A stretch of DNA of 48,108 bases from Methanocorpusculum petauri. GTDB lineage: Archaea > Halobacteriota > Methanomicrobia > Methanomicrobiales > Methanocorpusculaceae. Of the stretch, positions 35,084 to 44,352 are shown in pieces. The position numbers and the translations under genes are program-made. How positions within the stretch are numbered: the stretch's first letter is position 1; every line of letters starts with the position of its first letter. Location: positions 1-48,108 of the forward strand of contig NZ_JAPTGB010000018.1 of NCBI RefSeq assembly GCF_026891975.1. Reading direction: 5' to 3'. The notes below the pieces were generated by a model, which had not been told where the DNA came from, made no database searches, and saw nothing but the letters and a program-made list of their open reading frames with translations.

Positions 35084-35239
35084 ATGACAAGCATTGCATT
35101 AACATCAATGGCAGAACGTGCGAGCAAGTACACCGTGATTCAGCGGAAAAACCAGCTTTCCAAGCTCTGCTGGTATGCTGCGGGAACGCCCGGAAATATG
35201 GTTTCGTCCCTGAAGGACCCAAGCTACCTTATTGCGTAA
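35084..35239 (+). CDS. 51-aa small protein, probably from a leaderless message
   Basis: ATG at 35084 to TAA at 35237-35239. The product begins MTSIALTSMAERASKYTV and ends SLKDPSYLIA. It is polar and basic in the middle (QRKNQLSKLCW) with a single Cys and a single Trp, and has no membrane segment. A second ATG at 35108 would give 43 aa. Evidence for a real gene: a TATA box at the exact leaderless distance, protein-like composition, and it fills the only gap between sufC and the HAD gene. It overlaps the convergent HAD gene by 11 bases. I do not recognise the family. Confidence 0.6.
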   Translation: MTSIALTSMAERASKYTVIQRKNQLSKLCWYAAGTPGNMVSSLKDPSYLIA

Positions 35240-35999
35240 GTGAAAGAATGTCGGAAAGTCCCGGGAGTATTTTCCAGGGTGCTGCCGCATCCGGGGGAAG
35301 AACGCCGTCGAACTTGCCGGTGAGAACAAGGATGCCCCGTATGGATAAAGAGGCGGCACCGCCGATGTCCGAACGCGGGTCGTCGCCGATCATGACAACC
35401 TCTTCCGGGGGAAGACCGAGAGAAGAAAGGGCAGCCTGGAAGAATGCCACGGAAGGTTTTCCGAGAAGCGTTGCGGATACGTCTGCGGCAAACTCCAGCG
35501 CTGCAACAAACGCTCCTGCGGAGAGCAGGAGTCCGTCACTTCCTTTGAAGTAGCGGTCATGTTCAAGCGCGAGAAGTTCGGCATGGTTGTTCTTCAGAAC
35601 CCGGAATCCGGTAACAAACATGTCATACTCCAGTACATCGCTCAGGTCGCCGACCAGCACATGGGATGCGGCGGGATCGGCGGGATTGATTCCCGCCCGT
35701 TTCAGTTCTTCTGCGGCGTCGGGACTGCCGAGCAGCCAGCAGGATGCGGCACCTGCGTTGCGGAGATACGCGATTGCGGCGGTGAGCGGGGTGAAGATCC
35801 ATTCGACCGGAACGTCCACCCCGAACCGTGCAAGCCGTGCCCGGATAGTTTCCCTGCTTCGGTGCGTGTTGTTGGAGACGAACCGGAACGGAACTCCGCG
35901 CCGGCGGAGTTCCTGTAACGCCGAAATTGCGCCCGGTATTGGTTCTCCGTTAATATAGACAACACCATCAAGATCGATCAAAAACCCCGAAACCGTCAT
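35229..35999 (-). CDS. HAD-superfamily phosphatase, NagD-like
   Basis: 256 aa from the ATG at 35999; the longer frame to 36065 crosses the promoter of the divergent gene. HAD motif I is GFLIDLDGVVYI, motif II FVSNNTHRS, motif III/IV GKPSVAFF then MIGDDPRSDI, and the cap follows the NagD/pNPPase type IIA pattern. These enzymes dephosphorylate small sugar or nucleoside phosphates or phosphoglycolate; the substrate is unknown. It is separated by 32 bases from the divergent nuclease gene. Confidence 0.88.
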   Translation of the reverse strand: MTVSGFLIDLDGVVYINGEPIPGAISALQELRRRGVPFRFVSNNTHRSRETIRARLARFGVDVPVEWIFTPLTAAIAYLRNAGAASCWLLGSPDAAEELKRAGINPADPAASHVLVGDLSDVLEYDMFVTGFRVLKNNHAELLALEHDRYFKGSDGLLLSAGAFVAALEFAADVSATLLGKPSVAFFQAALSSLGLPPEEVVMIGDDPRSDIGGAASLSIRGILVLTGKFDGVLPPDAAAPWKILPGLSDILSLTQ

Positions 36000-36031
36000 A
36001 TGAGTATCAGTATTGGAGAGAGGTAGAGAAA

Positions 36032-36973
36032 ATGATGCAGGTAGAACAGGGATTTGTTCAGGCACTTTCCCTCAGGACATCCGTCGTGGAAAACAGTGTA
36101 TTCCCGGAAGGGTTTGAAGCAGCGACTGCGGACGGATGCTGTCTGGCAATTGAGTCTGTACATTCCCTGCCGGAGTTTTTTGTTTCCGAAAAACAGCTGC
36201 GCGAACGTCTGATGCATGAGCTCACGCTCGTGCATGGTATTGGAACCGAGCGGGAACGGATGTGCCGCAGGCGCGGGATTCAGACACTCACCGATCTCCG
36301 GCGCACCAACTGGAGGTCCGAGGCACAGGAGATCGCAGAGACAATTCAGAACGGTACGCCGCGGGAGGTTATCCGGTTGTTCCGGGAAAGAGGACGCGGT
36401 GCCGATCCGCTTCTGATCGGATTCGGGGCGGCAGTGCCGCGGGAGGATCTGCTGTTCTTTGATATCGAGACGCTCGGCATGGTGCATTCGCCGATCATTC
36501 TCTTCGGCTGCGGTGTCTGTGAGGGCGGAACACTCCGGGTTACCCAGTATCTGCTTCGGGATATCGGCGAAGAGATTGCAGCCCTTGAACTCGTCGCAGA
36601 AATGATGCGGGCACATCCGGCCCTGGTCACCTACAACGGCAGGTCGTTTGACCTGCCGTTTACCAACAGCCGCCTCGCCTACTACGGCGAGCGGGAATGC
36701 CGTCCCGCACTGCACTTCGATCTGCTGCATCCCGCGCGACGTCTGTTCCGCGAAGACCTGCCCGACTGCTGTCTCGGGACCGTGGAGGAGTATGTCCTTG
36801 GCTGCGGACGCAAAGAGGATCTTCCCGGTTATCTTGTGCCGGTTTATTATCAGAAGTATCTGCGTACCGGCGATGTCGCCCCCCTGAAACAGATCGTCGA
36901 TCACAACCGCAGCGATGTAACGAGCCTTGCCCTGCTGCTTGCCAGACAAACGGAGATGATGTATGGAACCTGA
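36032..36973 (+). CDS. DEDDh-type exonuclease, YprB/MrfB-like
   Basis: 313 aa. An N-terminal helix-hairpin-helix-like part (about 62-105; VHGIGTERERMCRRRGIQTL) precedes an RNase H-like 3'-5' exonuclease domain with the acidic tetrad LFFDIETLG (Asp144, Glu146), TYNGRSFDLPF (Asp207) and IVDHNRSDVTSL (His291, Asp295). This is the YprB/COG3359 pattern; in Bacillus MrfB works with helicase MrfA in excision of mitomycin adducts. Here too the helicase gene follows directly, overlapping by 11 bases, so the two should act together. It starts with two ATGs (36032 and 36035). Confidence 0.82.
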   Translation: MMQVEQGFVQALSLRTSVVENSVFPEGFEAATADGCCLAIESVHSLPEFFVSEKQLRERLMHELTLVHGIGTERERMCRRRGIQTLTDLRRTNWRSEAQEIAETIQNGTPREVIRLFRERGRGADPLLIGFGAAVPREDLLFFDIETLGMVHSPIILFGCGVCEGGTLRVTQYLLRDIGEEIAALELVAEMMRAHPALVTYNGRSFDLPFTNSRLAYYGERECRPALHFDLLHPARRLFREDLPDCCLGTVEEYVLGCGRKEDLPGYLVPVYYQKYLRTGDVAPLKQIVDHNRSDVTSLALLLARQTEMMYGT

Positions 36974-39140
36974 GATGCATACGCGGGTGTTCCCTGCCCG
37001 TCACGCGGTGTATAAAGAACCGGCAATTCTGCCGTCACCGGCGGTTCGTGAGTATCTGCACAGCCGAAAGATTCGGCTCTACACCCATCAGGCCGACTCC
37101 TATGATGCGGTAATGCGCAAGGAAAATATCATTCTCACCACCCCCACGGCGTCGGGTAAAACCCTTGCATACGCCCTGCCGGTTCTGGAAAAACTGATGC
37201 AGAACCGCGACGCTACCGCACTGTTCATCTACCCGACCAAAGCCCTGACCCGCGATCAGCTTGCCGTCCTGCAAAAACTTGACAAGGAACTCGGCGCAAA
37301 AACCCGTCCGGCAATCTACGACGGCGACACTCCCCGCGATTCCCGGTCAAAAATTCGCGGCAGTTCCCGTATTATCCTCACCAACATGTATGAACTGCAC
37401 CAGATTCTCGCATGGAGGATGCAGTGGGGGGATTTCTGGACAAACCTCTCTTTCGTCATCGTTGACGAGGCTCACCGGTACCGGGGAATCTTCGGTTCGC
37501 ACATTGCGCTCCTGTTGCGGCGGCTGCGGCGCATCTGCAATTATTACGACGCCCGTCCGCAGTTTATTCTCTCCTCCGCCACCATAGGTGATGCCTCGTC
37601 GTTTGCCGGAACCCTTACCGGTGTTGCGGCAACCGAAATATCGGATGACGGATCCCCCCGGGCACAGCAGACGTTCCGGCTGTACAACCCGTGGAGTTCG
37701 GGTAAAAGCAGCCTTTCCGCTACCGCTGATCTCATCCGCGATCAGGTGCAGAGCGGCATGCAGACGCTCTGCTTCACCAAATCCCGCAACATGGCAGAGA
37801 TCACCGCACTCCGCTGCCGGGAGGAGATGCCGGCAGGCCGCATCTCCTCCTATCGCGGCGGCTATCGTCCGAACGAGCGGCGTCACATCGAAAAAAATCT
37901 CAAGGAGGGTGATCTTGCAGGTGTCATCAGTACCAATGCGCTGGAACTCGGTATCGATGTCGGCAGTCTTGATTCGGTGATCATCAGCGGATTTCCGGGG
38001 ACGATGATGTCCGTTCGTCAGCAGGCGGGACGTGCGGGACGCAGCGGGAAGGACGCGCTCATCACGTTTGTTGCGAATCTTAACCCGCTGGATCAGTATT
38101 TTATGCGGTGCCCCGACGCCTTCTTTAACGCGCCCTACGAACACCCGATCCTCGATCTCGAAAATCCCTACGTTTTGCGGTCGCATCTCCTCTGTGCCGC
38201 AGCCGAACTTCCCTACCGGACCGAACGGGACGCCGAGTACTTCGGTACGTCTGCTGCCGAGCTCATCCATGATCTGAAGGAAGAACATCTCCTTGCAAGT
38301 ACTCCCAAAGGGTATGTGTACTGCGGCACCGAGTCTCCTGCCCAGCAGGTTTCACTCTCCGGCAGAATGTCGGGAACCTGCACGGTCATGTACGGCAGCC
38401 GTGTTCTGGAAACAATGGACGAATCCCAGATGTTTCGCGAAGCGTATCCGGGCGCCGTCCTCTTCCATCAGGGAGACCGCTATCGTGTGGAGGAGATTGA
38501 CCGGAAAAATCTCGTTGTCCGGGTCAGAAAGATCACGGACAACTATCATACCCGCCCGCTCTACACCACCGACGTCCGCATTCTTTCCCGGGAAAAAACC
38601 TGCCGGCACGGGGACCTCCTCGTTCATTATGGTTCGGTTTCCGTCTGCTCACAGATGATCGGCTACTCGGTTCTTGAGTACGACCAGATCGTTTCCACCC
38701 ACCCCCTTGACGTTCCGCCGCTCTCGTTTACCACCAAAGCCTGCTGGATTGTCCCGGACTGCTGCGGAGAAATCCCGCCTGCTGATGTTGCCGGGTCTTT
38801 GCACGGGGCGGAACATGCCCTGATTGCTGCCATGCCGGTACATGTACTCTGTGATCGTTCCGATATCGGCGGCGTTTCCACCCCGTTCCATCCGGACGTC
38901 GGGGACGCGGCCATCTTCATCTATGACGGCATGCCGGGCGGTGTCGGTCTTGCCGAAAAGGCAGCCGGAGTGTTTCCGGAGATTGTCCGGCTTGCACAGG
39001 AGATGGTATCCCGCTGTTCCTGTGAGTCCGGTTGTCCTGCCTGTATTCACTCGCCCAAATGCGGAAACAACAATCAGCCCCTAAGCAAAACCGGTACGCT
39101 TACTCTGCTTTCCTGCCTGGTAAAAGAGCTGGAAACCTGA
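36963..39140 (+). CDS. DEAD/DEAH helicase with DUF1998, YprA/MrfA-like
   Basis: 725 aa. SF2 motifs are TPTASGKT (60-67), YPTKALTRDQ, VDEAH, LSSATIGD, ISTNALELGIDVG and QQAGRAGRSG. The C-terminal third is DUF1998-like and ends with a four-cysteine cluster (CSCESGCPACIHSPKC), which binds zinc in MrfA. MrfA is a 3'-5' DNA helicase that removes cross-link or bulky adducts independently of UvrABC. The length is close to bacterial MrfA. It is the second gene of a two-gene unit with the nuclease. Confidence 0.86.
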   Translation: MEPEMHTRVFPARHAVYKEPAILPSPAVREYLHSRKIRLYTHQADSYDAVMRKENIILTTPTASGKTLAYALPVLEKLMQNRDATALFIYPTKALTRDQLAVLQKLDKELGAKTRPAIYDGDTPRDSRSKIRGSSRIILTNMYELHQILAWRMQWGDFWTNLSFVIVDEAHRYRGIFGSHIALLLRRLRRICNYYDARPQFILSSATIGDASSFAGTLTGVAATEISDDGSPRAQQTFRLYNPWSSGKSSLSATADLIRDQVQSGMQTLCFTKSRNMAEITALRCREEMPAGRISSYRGGYRPNERRHIEKNLKEGDLAGVISTNALELGIDVGSLDSVIISGFPGTMMSVRQQAGRAGRSGKDALITFVANLNPLDQYFMRCPDAFFNAPYEHPILDLENPYVLRSHLLCAAAELPYRTERDAEYFGTSAAELIHDLKEEHLLASTPKGYVYCGTESPAQQVSLSGRMSGTCTVMYGSRVLETMDESQMFREAYPGAVLFHQGDRYRVEEIDRKNLVVRVRKITDNYHTRPLYTTDVRILSREKTCRHGDLLVHYGSVSVCSQMIGYSVLEYDQIVSTHPLDVPPLSFTTKACWIVPDCCGEIPPADVAGSLHGAEHALIAAMPVHVLCDRSDIGGVSTPFHPDVGDAAIFIYDGMPGGVGLAEKAAGVFPEIVRLAQEMVSRCSCESGCPACIHSPKCGNNNQPLSKTGTLTLLSCLVKELET

Positions 39141-39151
39141 AAACCCATGAG

Positions 39152-39159
39152 TATATATA
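39152..39159 (+). promoter_or_regulatory. TATA box for the 97-aa membrane protein
   Basis: TATATATA at 39152-39159 is 12 bases after the helicase stop and about 36 bases before the ATG at 39192, giving a leader of roughly 10 bases. Confidence 0.5.
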
Positions 39160-39191
39160 CGTAAAATGAGAACGGTAACTACGGTATAACC

Positions 39192-39485
39192 ATGAAAATT
39201 GAGAAAGTTGGCGTGTCTTCCGCCGCATTTGTTTTTGGAGGTATTTTTGCGGTCCTTGGTGCCATTGGAGGATTCCTTGAGGGAATCTCTGCAATGGTCG
39301 GACTTTCCTTCAGAATCGGAATTATTCAGGGTCTCGGCATAGGTCTTCTGGAGACCATCATGCTGATTGTCATCTACGCAGTCGTTGGCCTCATCGTCGG
39401 TCTGATCGTTGGTGCAATCTGTGCCTGGGCATTCAACCATTCCTCCAGACTCTTCGGCGGCATTGAGATTACTGTAAAGGAATAA
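39192..39485 (+). CDS. small two-helix membrane protein
   Basis: 97 aa with two or three hydrophobic stretches (about 10-30 and 46-80), rich in Gly, Ile and Val, and a short charged tail (GGIEITVKE). The pattern FGGIFAVLGAIGGFLEGI resembles small membrane proteins common in euryarchaea, but the function is unknown. It has its own TATA box and is flanked by terminators, so it is monocistronic and perhaps strongly expressed. Confidence 0.75.
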   Translation: MKIEKVGVSSAAFVFGGIFAVLGAIGGFLEGISAMVGLSFRIGIIQGLGIGLLETIMLIVIYAVVGLIVGLIVGAICAWAFNHSSRLFGGIEITVKE

Positions 39486-39494
39486 TGCTTTCTG

Positions 39495-39549
39495 AAAAAA
39501 AATCTTTTTTGCAAAATTTCTCTGTGGCTTTCCAGGCAAAAAGAAAAAA
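39495..39549. terminator. bidirectional terminator
   Basis: The plus strand has T6 at 39505-39510 after the membrane-protein gene. The run A6 at 39544-39549 reads as T6 directly after the sepS stop on the minus strand. Confidence 0.55.
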
Positions 39550-41130
39550 TTACTGAATCTTTGACGTTACCGTCAAAAATACCGGGCCGCGGAGGTCGAG
39601 TTTCTTTTTGTTGTCGGTGACATACCGCATTGCATACTCTTCTATCTTCAGGTTCACATCGCTTGGGTGTTTTGACATTTTCACCTGCACGGATGTGCCC
39701 TCGCCGAGACGTGCGGCTTCTTCGATGCGTGCCACGGCGAGGTTTGCCGCGGCATACAGGAACGAGATGCCGGTCGGGACGCCTTCAGCCCGGACTTCGG
39801 CAAATTTTTCGGTGTCCGGGACACCGAGGATTGCACCGTTCCGGACGAATACTTCGTTCAGGGCTGCGGGTCCGAGCAGGCGGGAGTTTTCTTCGGGTTC
39901 TGCAACCGAGATTGTCACAGTCTTCCCGAACAGTTCTCCCGTCCATGCGGGGAACTCGCAGGGGGAGGGTTCGTTTGCGTGCGGGGCAGCGGTTGCAACG
40001 ATTGCCGCGACCGCCCGGCGGCCTTCGAGGGTCTGCGGTTCTTCACGCAGGCCGACGGCTTTTGCAAGTTCTGTGTCCGAGTAAACCGGCGGGTAGAGCT
40101 GGGCGAAGGAGAGTTTGCGCACGTCTTCGGCCTGGGTTAAGACCATGGCGAGCCGCTCCACACCCATGCCGAGGTTCATTACGGGGACACCGACGCCGTA
40201 TTCGGCGAGTGCGGCGGGCGAGTAGATGCCGAAGGTGGCGACTTCAACCCAGCCGTGCACCGGATGTTTTCCGTATACTTCGGTCTGGGTTTCGGGCATG
40301 TAGTATTTGGAACGTTTTTCGTCGGGCTGGAACCGGAATTCGGTGAATCCGAATGCGGAGAGCAGGCCTTCTGCGACGGCTTTTCCTTCATCGACGGTGA
40401 CGTCTTCGCCTGCGACGATACAGGAGGCGGAGTGGTAGGTGCGCAGATGTGTTGCGTCCTCTTCCTGTTCGCGGCGGAAGCAGCGGTCAACGGAGAACAT
40501 GCGGATGGGCAGCGGGCGTTTGTCCCACATCTGGGCAAGGGAGAGGAACCAGCCGCTGGTCATGTGGGAACGCAGGGTGGTGCGGGAGGATTCGGGTGCG
40601 AGTTCCCGGAATTCGGGGAAGACGGTGTCGAGGATGTGGACGACGACTCCGTCGTCCACGCCAAGAGCGACGGACATTTCGTGCGTGAGGTCGTCGCCGT
40701 CGAATTTACCTTTTTTGTAGCCGTGCAGGCACTTCATGAGTTTTTCGCCGGTTGCCTCGTCAACGGGGCTACCGGTGATGGCGGCGATTGCGTCGAGACG
40801 TTCCCGGGAGATGCCGACGTTCGGGCGCGGGAGTCCGCCGACGTAATAGACGCGGTCGAGAACTGCGGCGGCTTCGGGGCCGAACTGACGGTAAACGTCC
40901 TGTTCGTCGATGAAGACGGGTACCATTGCTTCGTCAAAGCCCATGGAGAGGTAGGCTTCCCGGAGGCGTGCGATGGTGTCGAAGATCGGGTGGACTTTTG
41001 CCCGGCGGTACGTGTAGCGCGGGTAGATGCCTGCGGCGGCGGGCGGGGTGATGACGGAGGGTCCTGCGTGCCAGGCTCCTTCGAAGTCGGTTTTTCTGCG
41101 CTGTCTGAACTCTTCTATGTCGAATTTCAT
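39550..41130 (-). CDS. sepS: O-phosphoserine-tRNA(Cys) ligase
   Basis: 526 aa class II synthetase. Motif 2 region [19 protein letters not shown] and motif 3 GMGVERLAM are clear, and the start ([18 protein letters not shown]) and the [11 protein letters not shown] segment are specific to SepRS. It loads O-phosphoserine on tRNA-Cys, which SepCysS then turns into Cys-tRNA. This indirect route is limited mainly to methanogens and Archaeoglobus. No sepCysS gene lies in the window. The start overlaps the taw1 stop by 4 bases (41127-41130). Confidence 0.95.
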   Translation of the reverse strand: MKFDIEEFRQRRKTDFEGAWHAGPSVITPPAAAGIYPRYTYRRAKVHPIFDTIARLREAYLSMGFDEAMVPVFIDEQDVYRQFGPEAAAVLDRVYYVGGLPRPNVGISRERLDAIAAITGSPVDEATGEKLMKCLHGYKKGKFDGDDLTHEMSVALGVDDGVVVHILDTVFPEFRELAPESSRTTLRSHMTSGWFLSLAQMWDKRPLPIRMFSVDRCFRREQEEDATHLRTYHSASCIVAGEDVTVDEGKAVAEGLLSAFGFTEFRFQPDEKRSKYYMPETQTEVYGKHPVHGWVEVATFGIYSPAALAEYGVGVPVMNLGMGVERLAMVLTQAEDVRKLSFAQLYPPVYSDTELAKAVGLREEPQTLEGRRAVAAIVATAAPHANEPSPCEFPAWTGELFGKTVTISVAEPEENSRLLGPAALNEVFVRNGAILGVPDTEKFAEVRAEGVPTGISFLYAAANLAVARIEEAARLGEGTSVQVKMSKHPSDVNLKIEEYAMRYVTDNKKKLDLRGPVFLTVTSKIQ

Positions 41131-42059
41131 GGTTTTCTCTCAAGGCATACGACCCGGCTGGGTGCGTTTTCGTCGCGTATCTGGTAGTCTGCGTGTTCTG
41201 CGATGGTACGGGCGAAGGTTCGGATTTCGTCCATGTCCGGCACTGCAGTTTCTGGTAATCTCATTCGACTGTATCCAAGATACATGTATCCTTTGATCTC
41301 GATGAAGCGGGGGGATGCTTCGCGGATGAGACCGGCGAGGTCTGCGGCGGTGCGGTCGTTGTATCCTTTGACGAGGGTTGTCCGTACTGCGGTGCGGGTG
41401 CCTTCTTCTTCTTTTTTGGGGAGGAGGGAGAGGGAGGTCCGGATGTTTTTCCACATGGCGGCGGGGTCGCCTGCGGGGCGGCAGAGCCTGGTGTAGCCGG
41501 TGAGGTCGGCGGCGTCTAAGGAGAGGTAGAGCTGGGTGGGGCGGATTTTTTGGATCATGGGGGGGATGGTGCCGTTGGAGACGACGAAGACGCTGTTTCC
41601 GGCTTGGCGGAGGAGGTCGATGAGTTCGGGGAGCCGGGAGTAGAGGGTGGGTTCTCCGGAGAGAGAGATGGCGTACTGGTTGGGGTTGCTGGTGGCGGTT
41701 TTCCAACGGGCGGGGTCTGTCCAGGGTTTGTCGCCGGAGAGTCCTTTTCGCTGCATGCGGGGGATTGCGGCGATGATCTGTTCGGGGGTGAGTTCGGTTT
41801 CCCGGGTGATTTCGTGTTCCATGCTGCGCCAGCAGAAGAGGCAGCGCTGGTTGCAGCGGAGGGTGGGGGTCATCTGGACGCAGCGCCAGCTTTCGATGCC
41901 GTAGAACTGGTGTTTGTAGCACTGGTCGCCGCCCCGCAGTGCGCGTTTGCACCACATGCAGGGTTTGACTGCGGCGGAGGAGCCGGGGGCGATGAAGTTG
42001 TAGCCCTGGCGGTGGAGGGAGTCTGCGGGGGTTTTGGGGGGTGAGGTGGTGCGGGGCAT
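41127..42059 (-). CDS. taw1: tRNA 4-demethylwyosine synthase (radical SAM)
   Basis: 310 aa. Cys69-x3-Cys73-x2-Cys76 (CNQRCLFC) is the radical-SAM cluster. Cys34, Cys47 and Cys60 are each 13 apart, matching the second [4Fe-4S] site of Taw1. The phrase [13 protein letters not shown] is typical of archaeal Taw1. It condenses N1-methylguanosine-37 of tRNA-Phe with pyruvate to make the wyosine tricycle. The message also encodes sepS. Codons end strongly in C, so the plus strand is very G-rich. Confidence 0.95.
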   Translation of the reverse strand: MPRTTSPPKTPADSLHRQGYNFIAPGSSAAVKPCMWCKRALRGGDQCYKHQFYGIESWRCVQMTPTLRCNQRCLFCWRSMEHEITRETELTPEQIIAAIPRMQRKGLSGDKPWTDPARWKTATSNPNQYAISLSGEPTLYSRLPELIDLLRQAGNSVFVVSNGTIPPMIQKIRPTQLYLSLDAADLTGYTRLCRPAGDPAAMWKNIRTSLSLLPKKEEEGTRTAVRTTLVKGYNDRTAADLAGLIREASPRFIEIKGYMYLGYSRMRLPETAVPDMDEIRTFARTIAEHADYQIRDENAPSRVVCLERKP

Positions 42060-42061
42060 GG

Positions 42062-42700
42062 TCAGAGGGTGTCGAGGGTGTCGAGGAATTTCTGGTTGTA
42101 TTCGATGAGGTGGGCGGCGGTGTCTTCGAGTTGTTCGATTTCGGCGAGGCGGTGGGAGATGCGGCTGATCATTTCGGGGATTTGGGAGAGGTCGGGGGTC
42201 TGGAGGAGGGTTTCTGCGGCGCGGATGTCGGTGGTGGTTTCGGATCGGTCGCTGAGGAGGATGGTGTTCTGGATTTCTTTTAGGAGGAGACGGGTTTCGT
42301 TTATCTGGAGGGTGAGGAAGGGTTTTTGTTCGGGTTTGATTTCGTCTTCGCAGTCTTCGAGGGAGAAGAGGCTGGTTTCGAGGCTGGTTTCGGTGGTACA
42401 GAGTTTTCTCTGGCGGAACATGAGTTCGTCAGTGGTGTACCGGAGTGTTTCGATCCAGTGGTCGGGACGGGTGAGTTCTGCGCCGCAGAGTGCGCAGTGT
42501 TTGCCGGTCGGGGGGTTGAGGGTCTGGCACTGAGGGCAGGGGATGGAGGTGATGTAGTGCCGGCAGGATTTTTCGATGATGTCGGAGCGGTCGGTGCGGT
42601 GTCTCCAGGCGAAGTCGTCGATTGCGGTGAGGAGGGGGAGGGGGAGTCGGAGGGAGATGAGTTTTTTTTCGGGCTTGCCGCCGTCAGGCTGGTCGGTCAT
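42062..42700 (-). CDS. RHH and zinc-ribbon protein with helical C-terminal domain
   Basis: 212 aa from the ATG at 42700. Residues 12-51 fit a ribbon-helix-helix fold (KKLISLRLPLPLLTAIDDFA, then TDRSDIIEKSCRHYI). A C4 zinc ribbon follows (Cys55, 58, 69, 72). From about 80 to the end it is Leu/Glu-rich and helical, likely coiled coil. This looks like a DNA-binding regulator or partition-like protein; I know of no named family with this exact make-up. It is divergent from the SF3 helicase over a palindrome-rich gap, so it may regulate both genes. It lies 2 bases upstream of taw1 and might drive taw1-sepS expression. Confidence 0.7.
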   Translation of the reverse strand: MTDQPDGGKPEKKLISLRLPLPLLTAIDDFAWRHRTDRSDIIEKSCRHYITSIPCPQCQTLNPPTGKHCALCGAELTRPDHWIETLRYTTDELMFRQRKLCTTETSLETSLFSLEDCEDEIKPEQKPFLTLQINETRLLLKEIQNTILLSDRSETTTDIRAAETLLQTPDLSQIPEMISRISHRLAEIEQLEDTAAHLIEYNQKFLDTLDTL

Positions 42701-42740
42701 TGGTATTATGTATGTTGTTGAATACACTTAATGGTTTTCA

Positions 42741-42815
42741 AATACGTTCGTAATACCACTGTGGTGAAATCGTTCTTCCGAGATACATTTATTATTCATG
42801 AAATACAAATGTATT
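42741..42815. promoter_or_regulatory. palindromic control region between the RHH-Zn and SF3 genes
   Basis: AATACGTTCGTAAT (42741-42754), ACCACTGTGGT (42755-42765) and AATACAAATGTATT (42802-42815) are inverted repeats or near repeats. The first and third share AATAC-N4-GTA(T/A)T and are 61 bases apart from start to start, about six helical turns. A TTTATTATT stretch at 42788-42796 may be the TATA element of the helicase gene. The third site overlaps the possible 42798 start. Repression by the RHH-Zn protein is a natural guess. Confidence 0.45.
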
Positions 42816-44348
42816 ACAAGAATACCTATGAATGTCAACTCCGAATATTCTGATATGGATCTCGCGTCCTATGCGGGTTCCTTCTCCGCCGAAACTACTA
42901 CTACCGAGATCTGTGTTCTCGAAGAGAATCCTTTTGCTCTGCCGGATAACCGCCTGCGGCTGGAGATGCTTCGTGCGGAGATCCTGTATTATGATGAGGC
43001 CGGTCTTCCGAAGGTTAAGATTCCTGCTTTTTCTGCGTATCTTGTGGAGCTGTTTAAGCCGGTTACGGTTTCGGGTGTCCTGTGGGTTTATGATCGCAAG
43101 ACCGGGCTCTATAAACAGAACGATCATTATGTTGAGGCGGAGATTCAGCGGGTGCTGGATGCGATGCTGTACCGCGGGCCGGTTGTTTCCCTGAAGAAGG
43201 ATCTTGTTTCCCGCCTTACGGATTACCGGGTGGTGGAGGAGAGTCCGTTTGATCTGGTTGCGGGGATTCCCGCGCTGGATTGTGTGGTTGAGCCGGGGCC
43301 GGATGGCGGGGTGTCCCTGATTCCGTATGGGCCGAGTCTGTTTGTGCGGGTGCGGGCGGCTACGCGGTTTGCGGATGCGCCGGAGAGTTTTCCGGAGGGG
43401 GAGCGGTTTTTCCGGGAGATTTCGTGTGATGATCCGGAGTGGGTGCGGGATGTGTTCCGGGTTCTGGGGTATTGTCTGCTGCGGGGGAATCCGTCGCAGA
43501 AGTTTTTTGTGCTGCATGGTTCGGGAGGGAACGGGAAGGGGGTGCTTATTGAGTGGGTGATGCGGGCTGTCGGGCAGCTCGCGGGGCGGGTTGCGCCCCG
43601 CGAACTGTTCTGCGGGAATCGGGCGGAGCGGGAGACGACGCTTGCGGGGAATGCGCACCGGAGGCTTCTGGTGGTGTCGGAGGCGGGCGGGGGTGTGCTG
43701 AATGATGATCTGCTGAAGCGGGTGACGGGGGATGCGGCGGTGATGCTGAATGCGATTTATGCGGGGGAGCGGGAGTATGTGATGTGCGGGACGCTGGTGT
43801 TTGTGACGAATTCGCTGCCGGTGTTTTCTTCGGGGGGGAAGGGGATGATGCGGCGGGAGGTGTGTATTCCGTTTGATCTGGATGTTGCGCCGGATGCGCA
43901 GGATGAGGAGCTGCTGGAGCGGCTGGCGACGCCGGAGGGGAACCGCTGGCTGCTTTCGAAGATGGTTGCGGGGGCGCTTGAGTATGTGCGGGCGGAGAGT
44001 AAGTCGGCGTTCTGGGGTTCGCTTTGTGCGCGGATTAGGGGGGATTCGCGGGAGGTTCTTGCGGGGCAGGATTCGCTGGGGGAGTTTGTGCGGGTGTGTC
44101 TGGTGCGGGAGGAGGGAGCGCGGACGCCGGGGCGGGAGGTGTTTGCGCGGTGGTATGCGTGGGAGTTCGGGGATGAGCAGGAGGTGCATGAGGCGCGCGG
44201 GGGGAGGGGGCTGCGCCGGAATGTGAGTGCGGCGGAGTTGTATGCGGGGCTGCGGATGCGGGGGGTTGAGGTGCGGAAGCGGATGCGGGTCGGGAGAAAA
44301 CTGGAGACGAATGTTCTGATGGACTGGCGTCTTGGGGAGGATTCGTAA
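42798..44348 (+). CDS. SF3 helicase of the P4/D5 phage-plasmid type
   Basis: 516 aa from the ATG at 42798 (506 from an ATG at 42828, which would leave the palindrome untranslated). Residues about 130-210 are a D5-like N-terminal region; Walker A GSGGNGKG is at 241-248, a Walker B-like RLLVVSEAGGG comes next, motif C is LVFVTNSLP, and RREVCIPFDLD follows. No primase active-site motif is visible in the first 120 residues, so it may load on an existing primer or rely on the host primase. Such helicases replicate viruses, plasmids and satellite elements. Codons end strongly in G, unlike most plus-strand genes here. Confidence 0.85.
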   Translation: MKYKCITRIPMNVNSEYSDMDLASYAGSFSAETTTTEICVLEENPFALPDNRLRLEMLRAEILYYDEAGLPKVKIPAFSAYLVELFKPVTVSGVLWVYDRKTGLYKQNDHYVEAEIQRVLDAMLYRGPVVSLKKDLVSRLTDYRVVEESPFDLVAGIPALDCVVEPGPDGGVSLIPYGPSLFVRVRAATRFADAPESFPEGERFFREISCDDPEWVRDVFRVLGYCLLRGNPSQKFFVLHGSGGNGKGVLIEWVMRAVGQLAGRVAPRELFCGNRAERETTLAGNAHRRLLVVSEAGGGVLNDDLLKRVTGDAAVMLNAIYAGEREYVMCGTLVFVTNSLPVFSSGGKGMMRREVCIPFDLDVAPDAQDEELLERLATPEGNRWLLSKMVAGALEYVRAESKSAFWGSLCARIRGDSREVLAGQDSLGEFVRVCLVREEGARTPGREVFARWYAWEFGDEQEVHEARGGRGLRRNVSAAELYAGLRMRGVEVRKRMRVGRKLETNVLMDWRLGEDS

Positions 44349-44352
44349 TGTT

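Noticed and set aside
35020-35553. 177-codon plus-strand frame across the sufC-HAD gap
   Set aside because: Most of it is antisense to the HAD phosphatase, whose motifs are clear. The 51-codon frame at 35084 fits the TATA box and the gap better.
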